Source: Bos javanicus (Eukaryota > Chordata > Mammalia > Artiodactyla > Bovidae). Taken from it: 64,000 nucleotides of DNA. The stretch covers positions 34,017,925 to 34,081,924 of the forward strand of contig NC_083885.1 of NCBI RefSeq assembly GCF_032452875.1. Direction: 5' to 3'. A program made the translations under genes and the position numbers. This document shows, piece by piece, positions 1 to 9,744 of the stretch (positions are counted from its first letter, which is position 1; the number at the start of each line of letters is the position of its first letter). The notes beneath the pieces are model-generated. The model made no database searches and had not been told where the DNA came from. It saw only the letters and a list, made by a program, of their open reading frames with translations.

Positions 1-99
1 CAGCCACCTCTCAGAAGAGCGTCCATGGTTACCTCTGCTGCCCTCTCCTGATAAGGCTGTTTTCCACAGTGCTTCTCACCACCCACAGCCTTCTAGATC

Positions 100-260
100 C
101 ATCTGCTGGCTTCTCTTCTGTCTCCCCCACCAGCAACTAAGCTCCACACGGCAGGGATCTCCGTCTGTTCTGTTCTCTGCTGCAGTTCCTCAACCTAAAA
201 CAGAGCTCAGGAGGCATAACATGAGCTGAATAAATATTTGCAGGATGAGTGGCAAGAATT
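100..260 (+). repeat. L2 LINE 3' end fragment
   Basis: The strand reads like the sense L2 3' end: a CCCCCAC-AG block, 'aagctccacacggcaggga', 'gtctgttctgttc', then the terminal 'aataaatatttg' near 230. It is old and diverged. Edges are approximate. Confidence 0.6.
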
Positions 261-294
261 GTGTTGAGCATAAAGAAGAGAACCTGTAGAACTT

Positions 295-445
295 GAAAGA
301 AGAGGAATGGGGACTTCCCTGGCAGTCCGGTGGTTAAGACTCTATGCTTCCACTGCAGGGGCCATGGGTTCAATTCCTGGATGAGGAACTAAGATTCCAC
401 AGGCTGCAAAGTGCAGTCAAAATAAAAAAAGAAAGAAGAGGAATG
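295..445 (+). mobile_element. CHR-type (tRNA-derived) SINE with TSD
   Basis: The body (310-430) begins 'gggacttccctggcagtcc' and ends in an A-rich tail, as in cetartiodactyl CHR SINEs. A perfect 15-bp duplication 'gaaagaagaggaatg' flanks it at 295-309 and 431-445, marking LINE-mediated insertion. Confidence 0.85.
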
Positions 446-789
446 TTGCCTGAGTGATTGCTCCTCTCTCTACCCCAGGCGCACATGTATGGCCTCTTGA
501 ATCCTTGGGGAGGAGGAAGGGGATCTCTGTATCCAAGTTTATACCCAGTTCTCACACCTGTGTGGGCCCAGGCACCCTCAACACATCATGTCAAGCCTGC
601 ACTAAGTCTGAGGAGAAAAGCTCCCTCAGATGCTGTGATAGAACCACGTGTGGGCAGACCCCAAATGACTCCTGGAGCCCAGACCCTCCTGGGTCTCTCT
701 TCATTACAAGGCTTATTTGTGTTTGGTTGTGCAGCAGGACAAGTACTACCTGCCATTCAAAATCCAATAATGGTTTTGCTTTTGCTGAA
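446..789. other. Unassigned sequence
   Basis: No repeat or gene recognised. Two overlapping forward frames of about 130 codons cross this stretch. They show no recognisable domain, and the longer one runs into the MIR that follows. Confidence 0.5.
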
Positions 790-905
790 ACTATCTACTT
801 CCTCTTCAGTGGAAATGGAACTAAGGCTCAGAGAGGGAAGGTAGTTAACCCATAGTTAACCCACGGTCACACAGAGCTTGCAGTAGAGTCAGGACAGAAA
901 CAAAA
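790..905 (-). repeat. MIR SINE (antisense)
   Basis: The strand shows the antisense MIR core: 'ggaactaaggctcagagag', then 'ggtcacacagagcttgcag'. It is strongly diverged, with a local duplication of 'agttaaccca'. Confidence 0.65.
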
Positions 906-1146
906 GCCCGTTAATCCCCGTGGTAGGGTATATGTTTCCACACTAAGCTGTCTACCCATATTTCCAAGTAGAAAAGACTAACTGAGGAAGGAAATAACTG
1001 ACCATCCCAACTGCTTTTATGTCAACTTGAAGAAACCAGGTGGGTGAGCTCAAGGATTTCTGAGGCCTTTGGTTGCCTGGAAACCCCATATATTTGGTTA
1101 AAAAAAAAAAAAAAAAGGTACCCTGACGGACATCTCAACTGAGTGC

Positions 1147-1247
1147 CCTGTTGTAAGATGTTGTTGTTTAGTCATGCAGTCGTGTCCGACTCTTTGTGAC
1201 CCCATGGATGGTAGCATGGCAGGCTCCTCCATCCCTATTGTAAGATG
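1147..1247 (-). mobile_element. Very short 5'-truncated BovB-type insertion
   Basis: The inserted segment is about 72 bp (1161-1232) and reads as the reverse complement of the BovB/Bov-A 3' end ('cagtcgtgtccgactctttg'). The flanks duplicate: 'ttgtaagatg' at 1151-1160 and 1238-1247, extending to about 15 bp with one mismatch. An A-run at 1100-1116 lies just upstream and is probably unrelated. Confidence 0.75.
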
Positions 1248-1384
1248 GGCAATAGGAAGTCAGAAAGTCACATGAAAAGGAACTAGGAGAGAGGGCCAGA
1301 CCTCCAATACTATTTAGGCCATTTTTAACCACATCCTTCCACTCTGATCATCAACTATAGACGTGAGGGGGAAAAGACTTAAGT

Positions 1385-1500
1385 GTCATTTGCCCAAATG
1401 CCCATTTTCCAGAAGAGGAGACTGAGGTTGAAAGGACCAGGTGAGTATCAGAATCTGGAACTGAGGTCTAGGCTTCTTTTCCCCACTGCCATCCTCCCTG
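1385..1500 (-). repeat. MIR SINE (antisense)
   Basis: Antisense MIR core: 'cccattttccagaagaggag' followed by 'actgaggttgaaagg' and 'ctggaactgaggtctaggct'. Confidence 0.65.
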
Positions 1501-1556
1501 GGGGAGAAAGCAGGGCCTCCAGACCACAATTTCAGGGCTGCTGAGGACACTGCCCA

Positions 1557-1725
1557 GTGTCCACGGGCCTTGGAGTCCAGCCTCATGCCAGCTGGGTGAC
1601 CTCAAGTGAGTCATTTCACTACCTGGACCCACAGTTTCTTCTTAGTGTCTTTCTTCTTAGTGTCTTGGAAATGCCCAAATACGACCAGCTCAGTGAGCTG
1701 CCCAGCACAAAACAGGCACTCGATG
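1557..1725 (+). repeat. MIR SINE with internal 15-bp tandem duplication
   Basis: The sense MIR core 'agctgggtgacctcaagtga' starts the element. 'tttcttcttagtgtc' is repeated exactly in tandem at 1635-1649 and 1650-1664. Confidence 0.65.
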
Positions 1726-1844
1726 TCTGTGTCCTTTTTTTTTCTCCCTGTCTTTTTCTTTCCACCTTTTATCCCATTGGGTAGTGAGATCTTCATTCCT
1801 TTACCATAACTATTTCTGTTCATGTTAAAATGGAGACAAGGAAA

Positions 1845-2300
1845 TGTCTGTAAAGCCAGGTGGGGTTGAGGGGAGGTGCCGGGCAGGTTTGAACTGGGCC
1901 TTGGACGATGAGTGGACATTTTCCAAGTAGACAAGCAAGGGCGGGAATTCCAGGGTAACAGGGTCACTTATACAAAAGCACATAGATCCGAGAACAGAAA
2001 ACCCTCCCAGGAACCTGAAGGGGAGGAAGCCTGGGGTGGGGTGTGCCATGACAGAAATGAGAAAATGAAGGTCCCTGTGGAAGAGCCCTGGGAGGCCTGG
2101 AAGCTCACACTCAAGAGATTCTGTGGAAGTGACGGGGAAGGATTTGACATGTCTCAGCGGAGAAATGGTGAACTCCTTTGAAAGGTCACTCACTCTGGGC
2201 AGCAGCTAGAAAGATGGAGGGTTGGAAAGAGAGAAGGAGGTGAGGCAACCACGGAAGAGATTTTGGCCAAAGTCAGGCTGGCACACAGAGGGTCTAAGGC
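1845..2300 (-). repeat. L2 LINE (antisense)
   Basis: It shows the antisense L2 signature: 'gaactgggccttggacgatg', 'gggaattccagggtaacag', and further on 'gggaaggatttgacatg'. It is fragmentary and old. Confidence 0.55.
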
Positions 2301-3370
2301 TTCAAGGGCTGGACAGGCCAGGGTGGAGGGTGAGAAGCTGAGACAGATGGACGGTGCCTCCTGCAGGCTGCCTGTCCCCGCTGTACACCCCTCAGTGTGA
2401 CCTCAGAGGTGATGTCTTGAGCAGAGGGCTGTACCCCACTTCCCAAGCCCACAGAAGATGCCCCACATGTGCCCTCCTTCCTTCCACTCCCCTCATGCTT
2501 CCCAGTACCTGGCAGCCTTCCCTAGCTTTGTTTTCTTTTCTTTTCCTATACTGTAGAGAGCATCTCTTCTTTGTTATTTCAAAGCATCGTCCAGCAGACC
2601 CCTGACTAGCATCACTCATCCTCCCACCAGCTTCCCAAGCGCCCCCATCGTCCCTCCAGAAACCACAGCACAAACACTCTTTACACACAGCCTCCTCATC
2701 AGCCCAGCTCTTATCTCTGGCTGGCTTTCAGCTTAAAATAAGTTTCTAAAAACCCTCCTTTGAAACAGCATCCCTCATTGCAATAATATCCAGGTTGTCT
2801 TCTCATCCATTGTCTCTTTAGACCAGGGACTGCATCTGATTAAATCACGTGGTGTGTGTATTGCCGAGACCTCCCAGCCTGCATCAGCCTTTGCCGGGAA
2901 CTATCTTATCTATAATCAGTTTACTGGGTTATGGACCCAAATTTCCTCTGCAAAACATCAGACTGAGAGGCTTTGCCCACCCTCTCCTAGGAAGGCAGCT
3001 ATGTTTTCAATAAACCTGAGATTCCATTTCCTAGAACTTCAAAGTCCAACAGAGTCTTGGTTCTATTTCAACACTCACTGTCCCAGGGCAAAGCTAATCT
3101 TAGGTTTTATTTCAACACATTATAAGATGACTTAGGTGTTCAGCAAGATGGAAGAGATTTACAGGCATTTCAACAATGACTGTAAACCTACTGTGTTCCA
3201 GCTGTGTAAGGGGAGTATAGATTGACTTCCTGTGGCTCACATCTGGGTGGGGTGGGAGGCTGGGAGAAAGATTGAAAAATAAGTCGTTTACCATTTGATG
3301 TGATAAGTGTAATACTATGAGTTTGTGAAAGATACTCAGATGAATGGGTGACAACCGCACTGGGTTTTTG
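2301..3370. other. Mostly unassigned sequence
   Basis: There is a pyrimidine-rich strand at 2450-2660. A possible weak L2 3' piece lies near 2815-2880 ('accagggactgcatctg'). Nothing else is recognised. An A-run at 3371-3387 closes the stretch. Confidence 0.45.
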
Positions 3371-3534
3371 TTAAAAAAAAAAAAAAAACACAAAGATAGG
3401 CATTTTTTTATTTTAGAAAATACAGTAAAAACCCAACACTAGTGAAGTCATGGTAAGATTTATGTTATACGCGAGCAATGTGAAAATACACTCAAAGAAT
3501 CAGAATAATGAACATAACATCCCGCCTGCCCACT

Positions 3535-3760
3535 CCCCACTAATCACTCTCCTAGGAATTTATCCTAAGTTATAAGTGAAAAAAAAAACAGAGATACTTA
3601 AGGAAGTTCAATATATAAAACTAATAGAAATGGTCTAATAGAAATGGTCCAGGTGATTGGGATACATCAGCTCGAGAATATTATGTAATTACTTAAAATA
3701 ACTATGGAGATTAGTAATTAAAACTCTATTTGGGGTCTAATTTCCAGCAAAAGATCGATC
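3535..3760 (+). repeat. Probable ancient L1 3' end remnant
   Basis: 'cctaggaatttatcctaag' and 'gaatattatgtaatta' resemble old L1M 3' ends. A 14-bp unit 'ctaatagaaatggt' is duplicated in tandem at 3621-3648. Confidence 0.4.
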
Positions 3761-3879
3761 ACACAATGCTGCCTTGAACAACCGCCTACAGACTGTGCAG
3801 TCAGTCAATGTCCTCGCCCTATGCCCTTCTATTGGGTTATGCTTTGAACACCAGACGTCTAAAGAGTCCTTTTCTCCAT

Positions 3880-4045
3880 GCTCTTGTACAACTCTCAGAA
3901 TAGCCTGGTGATGTTGATATCATGGTACCATCTTATAGACAAAGTAACAAGGCTCACAGAGCGTTAATGACATTCACACAACATCTAAATCAAGGACCTC
4001 TAACCCAGGTCTCCTAACTTCAAATCCAGGGCTCTTTCCTGACTT
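3880..4045 (-). repeat. MIR SINE (antisense)
   Basis: Antisense MIR pattern: 'aaagtaacaaggctcacaga', 'acattcacacaacatctaaa', 'aacccaggtctcctaactt', 'gggctctttcc'. Confidence 0.7.
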
Positions 4046-4384
4046 CTATCAGCTAACTCAGTCTGATGACTAGAAAGAACCACTCATGCTATGGGTGGGC
4101 AGTCAGATATGGAGACCATCTGCCTGCTGCTGGAAAAGGCCATGAAGAAGGCCACATCACCTCACAAGAATATCTGGATGTCTTTGTCCCAAGACATCTG
4201 AGCTGGTCAGTGGGGATGGAGAGGGTACCTTTTCCAGCCAGACTGTAGCTCCTAAAGGTGAGCTTGCTGATAGGAGAAATATGCAACCAACATGCATCAA
4301 TATATGCAACTGTATACTGCGGATAGACACTGGGAGGCGGGGACAGAGGGACAGAAGTACTGCCCTTCTGCTGGGTAGCCACCA
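4046..4384. other. Unassigned sequence
   Basis: No repeat or gene recognised. Two overlapping reverse frames of 88-98 codons run through it without any recognisable domain. Confidence 0.45.
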
Positions 4385-5045
4385 AAAGCAGGCATTTAAG
4401 AATGTATTCACTCCTTCATTCACTGATAGAAAGTTAGACTGTTTCTACATCTCAGCTGTTGTGAACAACACTGCAATTAACTTAGGAGTGCAACTGTATC
4501 TATGAGATCCTGATTTCTATTCTTTTGGACAAAGACCCAGAAGTGGGCTTGCTGGATCACATAGAGTTCTATTTTTAATTTTTTGAAGGACCTCCATACT
4601 GTTTTTCATAGCAGCTGCACCATTTTACATTCCCAACAACCAGTGTTCCAATTTCTAAATGAACATGATGGAATACTATTCAGCCTTCAAAAATGAGGAG
4701 ATCCTACCATATGAAACAATATGAACAAAACTTGAGGTTGTGCTAAGTGAAGTAAGTCAGCCACAGAAGGACAAATACTGTACAATTCCACTTATATGAG
4801 GCATCTACAGGAGTCAAACCAGAGAAGCAGAGAGCAGATTCGAGGTTTCCAGAGGCTGGGGGAGAGAGGAACGGGGAGCTGCCATTCAACAGGTATAAGG
4901 CTTCAGTTAAGAAGACAAATAACTTCTAGAGATCTGCCACACAACATTGTTTCTGTACTTAACGAGACTGTACTACACCCCTAGGATACTAGTAGATCTC
5001 ACTAGTGCGGTAAGTTGTGTTCTTATCACACACACAAAATAACAA
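4385..5045. mobile_element. Ancient L1 3' end with 5' inversion
   Basis: Segment 4385-4646 reads antisense to L1 ORF2 ('ttgctggatcacatagagtt', 'cctccatactgtttttcat'). Segment 4655-5045 reads in the sense direction from the adjoining part of L1 ('gatggaatactattcagcc', then 'taagtgaagtaagtcagcca'). The two segments are neighbours in L1 but lie in opposite orientation, as produced by twin priming. Confidence 0.75.
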
Positions 5046-5099
5046 GAGTATGTACGTCTGAGTTAGGTAGACACCTAGACACCTAAGCTTACCTCTGTT

Positions 5100-5260
5100 T
5101 CTCTCTTCACTTGCTGTGGTGACCTCAGGCAAGCCAATCGACCTCTCTCTGTCTCTGTCTCCTCATCTGTAAAGTAAGGAAAGTAACAGTATTGATACTT
5201 GCCTCATAGAATTACCATGAAGTTCAATGTTTTTCTGATACTTATGAACTGAATTCCTAG
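5100..5260 (+). repeat. MIR SINE (sense)
   Basis: It shows the sense core 'gtgacctcaggcaagccaat' followed by 'tctcctcatctgtaaagta' and an A-rich 3' part. Confidence 0.75.
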
Positions 5261-5269
5261 AACATACTA

Positions 5270-5400
5270 GGTAGACATCATCTTAAGTGCTGTATAGATA
5301 CTTCTCAATTTATCCTCAAGGCTCCCCGTAAGGAAGAAACTATGATTTCCATTTTACAGGTGAGGAGACTGAGGCTTTGGGAATTTAAGGTTATTTACAG
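5270..5400 (-). repeat. MIR SINE (antisense)
   Basis: Antisense core: 'ccattttacaggtgaggaga' then 'ctgaggctttggg'. It is inverted relative to the MIR just before it. Confidence 0.7.
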
Positions 5401-5454
5401 CAGCACGTTCATAAAGGACCAATGATCGGCACTGATGGTAAGCCCTGCCAAAGT

Positions 5455-5560
5455 ATGGAGAAGGAAGAGATCCTGCTGGCAGTGTATCCCAGGAAGGCCT
5501 CCTGGAGGAGATGGCATGGCATCTGAGCTTTAAACATAAACCAGTGTTGTCTGAGTTCCT
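5455..5560 (-). repeat. L2 LINE fragment (antisense)
   Basis: 'aggaaggcctcctggaggag' followed by 'atggcatggcatctgagct' matches the antisense L2 pattern. Confidence 0.5.
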
Positions 5561-5889
5561 AAGCACAGTGTTGAGAGGATGGATGGAAGTTCAAGAATAA
5601 AGAAATTGATTGCAAAGAGCTTTTCTGTCCTGGGCCTCAAACGCCTGGCCAAGGTGTCTGACGATCTTCCTTGGCAGTGGTGAGTCAGAAAGACTGTGGG
5701 GTAGGAACAGAAACAGTGTGTAAGGATGATCACTCATTCACCTGGTCAACACAGATACATCAGGAACCCACAAACGCCAGGTTACAGCCCTGACCATCCC
5801 CACCATCCCCTCCTCTCAGCAGGCTCTGAGTGAGGCTGAGGCAGAAACCCATGAGACACAGTCCCACAGTCAAGGATGCCCTGCGACAG
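5561..5889. other. Unassigned sequence
   Basis: Nothing recognised. Base composition is ordinary, with no tandem repeats. Confidence 0.4.
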
Positions 5890-6045
5890 CCCCGCGCTTC
5901 TTAGACTTTCATGTGCATCCGGATCCCGCATGGAAGTTTATTACAAACAGATTCTGATTCAGTAAGTCTGGGGCAGGGGCCTGAGAATCTGAATCTCCAA
6001 CAAGCTCCCAGGTGATGCTGATCCCTGGACCAGGCTTGGAGTAAT
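5890..6045 (+). repeat. MER5A-like hAT MITE
   Basis: It contains the MER5A landmarks 'ttctgattcagtaagtctgg', 'cctgagaatctgaatctcca' and 'acaagctcccaggtgatgct'. This is a non-autonomous hAT-Charlie DNA element. Confidence 0.75.
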
Positions 6046-6220
6046 AAGAGTCTACAATATGTTCGTTCCTTTTCTAGTTTCATAATTGTGATCCCAACAA
6101 GTAACACAATGTGTGGGCCAGAGTAAGTATTTCATAAAACATGAATTGAATTGAAAAATCTTAATCACCTTCACTCATGTTATTAACTGAGTTTGACTAA
6201 GGAGCCCCCCTACCAACACA

Positions 6221-6221
<1 letters not shown>

Positions 6222-6284
<63 letters not shown>
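6222..6284 (+). repeat. (CA)n microsatellite
   Basis: About 31 uninterrupted CA/AC dinucleotides. Likely polymorphic. Confidence 0.97.
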
Positions 6285-6287
<3 letters not shown>

Positions 6288-6511
6288 CAAGGGTCACTTC
6301 ATCTTCCCTGGTACATCGTCCTACAGTCAAGTACTAGAACCCAGCATGCCTTTTCCAGTCTCTCACACTGTCTTTATGAAACTGACTTTAACCCCTCAGG
6401 CTCTTTTTTGTTGCACAAATGATGTGTTTCTTGAAAGAAAGAAAAAAAAACCAGGGGCGAAATAAGCAAAAAAAAAGAAACTACAGTCTAATCTGATATA
6501 CATCCTTTCTG

Positions 6512-6513
<2 letters not shown>

Positions 6514-6545
<32 letters not shown>
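6514..6545 (+). repeat. (TG)n microsatellite
   Basis: About 16 uninterrupted TG units, complementary in sense to the CA tract 230 bp upstream. Confidence 0.97.
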
Positions 6546-6547
<2 letters not shown>

Positions 6548-6713
6548 AGAATGGAACATTCATTTCATTGGGATTTTAATTATCTTAAACTATGAAGGAT
6601 AATTTCCCATCTAGAAATATTATTATAATGGCTGTATAACATTTCATTAGTTTAAATTTTCATAGAGTACATATTTCACTGACATAAAATATAGTGACTT
6701 TAAAAAAAATAAT

Positions 6714-6946
6714 AAAGCAAGGTCCACACTGAACGACCAAATGAAGAATGTACAGACAAAATGTTGCAATGCCTGTGATTTGCTTGAAAATTGTGCAGGG
6801 AGTGGGGACGCAGGAGACAACAGAGCCAGACCAGGATGAGTCATATGTGGGTCACTGTTGAAGTGGTCTGCTGTATACAACTCTCTCACTTTTGCATGTG
6901 TTGGTAACTTTCCATAATAAAAGTTTAAACATAAAAGCAAGGTCCA
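6714..6946 (+). mobile_element. Short retro-insertion with 13-bp TSD (L1-tail-like)
   Basis: 'aaagcaaggtcca' occurs at 6714-6726 and again at 6934-6946. The 207 bp between ends 'ccataataaaagtttaaa', like an old L1 3' terminus. It is 5'-truncated, with no ORF. Confidence 0.6.
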
Positions 6947-7050
6947 AATGAGGTCTAGGAAGAAGAATCTGAGACAGGGATAGAGATGCAAAGTGTTGGA
7001 AGTTAGATATTTAGCCCCCAAGAAAGAACAATGTTTCATTTAGGACCATT

Positions 7051-7348
7051 TAGTCTGTCCCACGGAGAAGGCAATGGCACCCCACTCCAGTACTCTTGCC
7101 TGGAAAATCCCATGGATGGAGGAGCCTGGAAGGCTGCAGTCCATGGGGTCGCTAGGAGTCGGACAGAACTGAGCGACTTCACTTTCACTTTTCACTTTCA
7201 TGCATTGGAGAAGGAAATGGCAACCCACTCCAGTGTTCTTGCCTGGACAATCCCAGGGACGGGGGAGCCTGTTGGGCTGCCAACTATGGGGTCGCACAGA
7301 GTTGGATACAACTGAAGTGACTTAGCATAGCATAGCATAGTCTGTCCC
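7051..7348 (+). mobile_element. BOV-A2 SINE with TSD
   Basis: This is a dimer of two Bov-A monomers (7062-7337) joined by 'cactttcacttttcactttc'. The TSD 'tagtctgtccc' is perfect at 7051-7061 and 7338-7348. The usual (AGC)n tail has become (TAGCA)n. Confidence 0.95.
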
Positions 7349-7611
7349 TTCACAATTCCAAGACCCTGGAGCTACTGAATTGCACTGGAATAATCCACCT
7401 TTATTATTTCCTGTCCTGTCCGAATGGATTTGCATTTTAAGTGCATGCTTGATGTCATGTCTAAATTGGAACTAATTGAGACGTGCAGGAATGTGGAAGC
7501 ATGCCCTGGCCATGGTGGGGACAACACACGGTTTGCCCATTTAGAGCTCTGCAGATAGATGGGGTTTCTGAGGAGCAAGGGGCCCGGCCCTGCCCTGTCT
7601 CTAGCTTCCAT

Positions 7612-7700
7612 GAAGCTTAGCCAGCTCAGTTCACTTCTCTGAGCCTCCGTTTCCTAATCTCTAAGAGGAAAGGATTTGAACTACAGGAAATTTGCAACCT
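7612..7700 (+). repeat. MIR SINE core fragment
   Basis: 'tctctgagcctccgtttcct' followed by 'aatctctaagagg' is the sense MIR core. Confidence 0.65.
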
Positions 7701-7724
7701 TTCTCTGCTCAAAAGTAATGAGGT

Positions 7725-7880
7725 TCCACCCCAGGAACACCTTCACCACTCTGCATTGCAATACGCCAATCAGCCAAATTTGGTAATTGGACAAAGCGAA
7801 TGGGAACAATTTAATAAACTTTGATAACATTGCATAAAGTAATTGTTCAATTATTTCAAATGGTTCCGTTTGAAAACTCC
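7725..7880. promoter_or_regulatory. Candidate cis-regulatory block with CArG and CCAAT motifs
   Basis: This repeat-poor, A/T-rich block holds 'ccaat' at 7766-7770, a perfect CC(A/T)6GG box at 7774-7783 and 'attgg' (CCAAT on the other strand) at 7786-7790, all within 25 bp. CArG boxes bind SRF and CCAAT boxes bind NF-Y. Function is inferred from motifs only. Confidence 0.35.
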
Positions 7881-8669
7881 AAGGGGGTGGTGAGCAGGGT
7901 TCAGGGGAGCCTTAGAAATCACCTTTGCTTGTTAATCATCTCATCCAGTAGAAGCCACAGAAGAATGAAGACTGTTGGGAGGGAGGGAGGGTATTTTTGT
8001 CTTTAATCCTGCTGAACTGTACTTTCATCTGAATATTTTTAAGTGGTACTTTGGTCTCCCTCATCTGGATGTTTTCTGAGTCTTGTTATCAGGATTTTAA
8101 TTAACACTAGGTAGAGATGGAGGAGCAGGATGACACGATATTACTTCTGTTTGATTTAAAGTCAACGCTGGAGACTCTCCTTCCAGGAGCTGTTGAAAGT
8201 GTCTTATCTCGTGCATTCCAAGGATGGCTGTTTCATGTAAATGTCATTTCTGCTGTCCAAAATGTTACAACACGCGCCAGCACAATAGAACCACTGTCTT
8301 GTTCTAAGAGACACGAGGGAGCCGGCAAGCTTTTGATCAAAGGCATGATTCGAACATCAAAGTAACACCTCTTCTGTTAAATTCAGGAATCAAGACTCAG
8401 AATAAAGGGATGGAGATTCTGGCTTTAGTGACAGCCTAGCCTCCTGTGCTGGAAAATGCCTGAATCTCCAAGGTCTGATCCATTTGCAGATGACTGGCCG
8501 GAAAGGGGCTCTTGGTGGTACCGGTATATTTATCGCATCCTGTATCTTCCTGCTTGTAGTCAGTTTGTACATGTTCATCTGCTTCTGTGTAGGCTTCATC
8601 CCGGGACCAGAAAACTGGAGCGGCCATGACCCTCCCCACACAGAGGCAGAGGCTAAGAGCCTTTGGGGT
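7881..8669. other. Repeat-poor unassigned sequence
   Basis: No interspersed repeat recognised. The 8095-8370 part ('attttaattaacactagg', 'gtttcatgtaaatgtc') looks like unique DNA that could be conserved. An 82-codon forward frame (8117-8365) lies there but shows no domain. Confidence 0.4.
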
Positions 8670-8760
8670 AGGATGGAGCTCGGCTCAAATCCACGCTGTG
8701 CCACTGGCCAGCTATGTGACCTTATTTAACTTACCTTGCCCTCCAGACCACCATGTCTAT
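8670..8760 (+). repeat. MIR SINE (sense)
   Basis: 'cgctgtgccactggccagct' followed by 'atgtgaccttatttaactta' is the sense MIR 5' part and core. Confidence 0.75.
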
Positions 8761-8763
8761 ATA

Positions 8764-9260
8764 CAGATGGTCCCCAACTTACGTGGTTCCACATAAGATT
8801 TTTTTGACTTTACATGGCATGAAAGCAATATGCAATCAGTGGAAACTGTACTTAGAATTTTGAATTTTGATCTTTTCTTGGGTTAGATATATGTAATATG
8901 ATACTCTCTAGAGATGGTGGGCCGTGGCAGCGAGCCCCCAGCCCGTAGTCAGCCATGCAATCATGAGAGAAAACAACCCACACACTTATAAAAATTCTGC
9001 ACTCAGCCAGCCATTCTGTTTTTCACTTCCAGTACAGTATTCAATAAATTACATGAGCTTTTCAACACTTATTATACAATAGGCTTTGTGTTAGATGATT
9101 TGCCCCACTGTAGGCTAGTGTAAGTGCTGTGAGTACATCTGAGGTAAGATAGGCTAGGCTAAGCTATGACATTTGGTAGGTTAGGTGTATTCAATGCATT
9201 TTCAACTTACAATAATCTCAGCTTATGATGTGGGTTTATCAGGATGTAACCCCACATATG
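8764..9260 (+). repeat. Tigger-related MITE (MER6/Tigger3-like), 3' end lost
   Basis: It starts after a TA with 'cagatggtccccaacttacg'. It runs through diagnostic segments ('aatttgaattttgatctttt'-like block near 8857, 'ataggctttgtgttagatga', 'taagataggctaggctaagc') to 'gggtttatcaggatgtaacc'. The right terminal repeat is replaced by a TG microsatellite. The family name is less certain than the class. Confidence 0.65.
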
Positions 9261-9272
9261 TTTATATAAGCA

Positions 9273-9283
9273 TATGTGTGTGT

Positions 9284-9326
<43 letters not shown>
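9273..9326 (+). repeat. (TG)n microsatellite, interrupted
   Basis: TG units with a 'TATG' interruption, ending in a short TATATA run. Confidence 0.95.
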
Positions 9327-9339
9327 AATGTCAAAAACA

Positions 9340-9600
9340 TTATGTTGCAAGAAAGAAACCAAATACTAAAAAGTATACACTGTATTTATCCATTTATATG
9401 AAGTCCTAGCACTTGAGGTCATAAGCTATGGTCTTAGAAGCCAGTATAATGACCATCTCATCAGGGCCCATGGGGCATGAGAGAACTTGCAATTGGATGG
9501 GAATGCTCCATCTTGATTAGGGTGGTGGTAACATGAATGTGTACATGTAAAAAAGTCACCAAAACATACTCTAGGAAATGTATACCTCAATTAAAAAGGT
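9340..9600 (+). repeat. L1M LINE 3' end
   Basis: 'atccatttatatgaagtcct', 'tgattagggtggtggtaaca' and the terminal 'tatacctcaattaaaaa' match an old L1 3' UTR in the sense orientation. Confidence 0.7.
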
Positions 9601-9614
9601 TGCATCAAAACACC

Positions 9615-9740
9615 ATCATATCTGATGCACAGGATTGTTGTCAAGATAAAATGAAGACAGTCCGTGGAAAGTACCTATCCTCATGGCTGGGCTGAGTAAG
9701 TACAGTGAAGGATGGCTGTTATGATTGTTTATGTTGTACT
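9615..9740 (+). repeat. Probable MIR 3' part
   Basis: 'aggattgttgtcaagataaa' followed by a degraded 'gctgagtaagtacagtgaag' fits the sense MIR 3' half. Confidence 0.45.
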
Positions 9741-9744
9741 CATC

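Noticed and set aside
6193..6465. 90-codon frame with Thr-His repeats
   Set aside because: The repeat is just the translated CA microsatellite.
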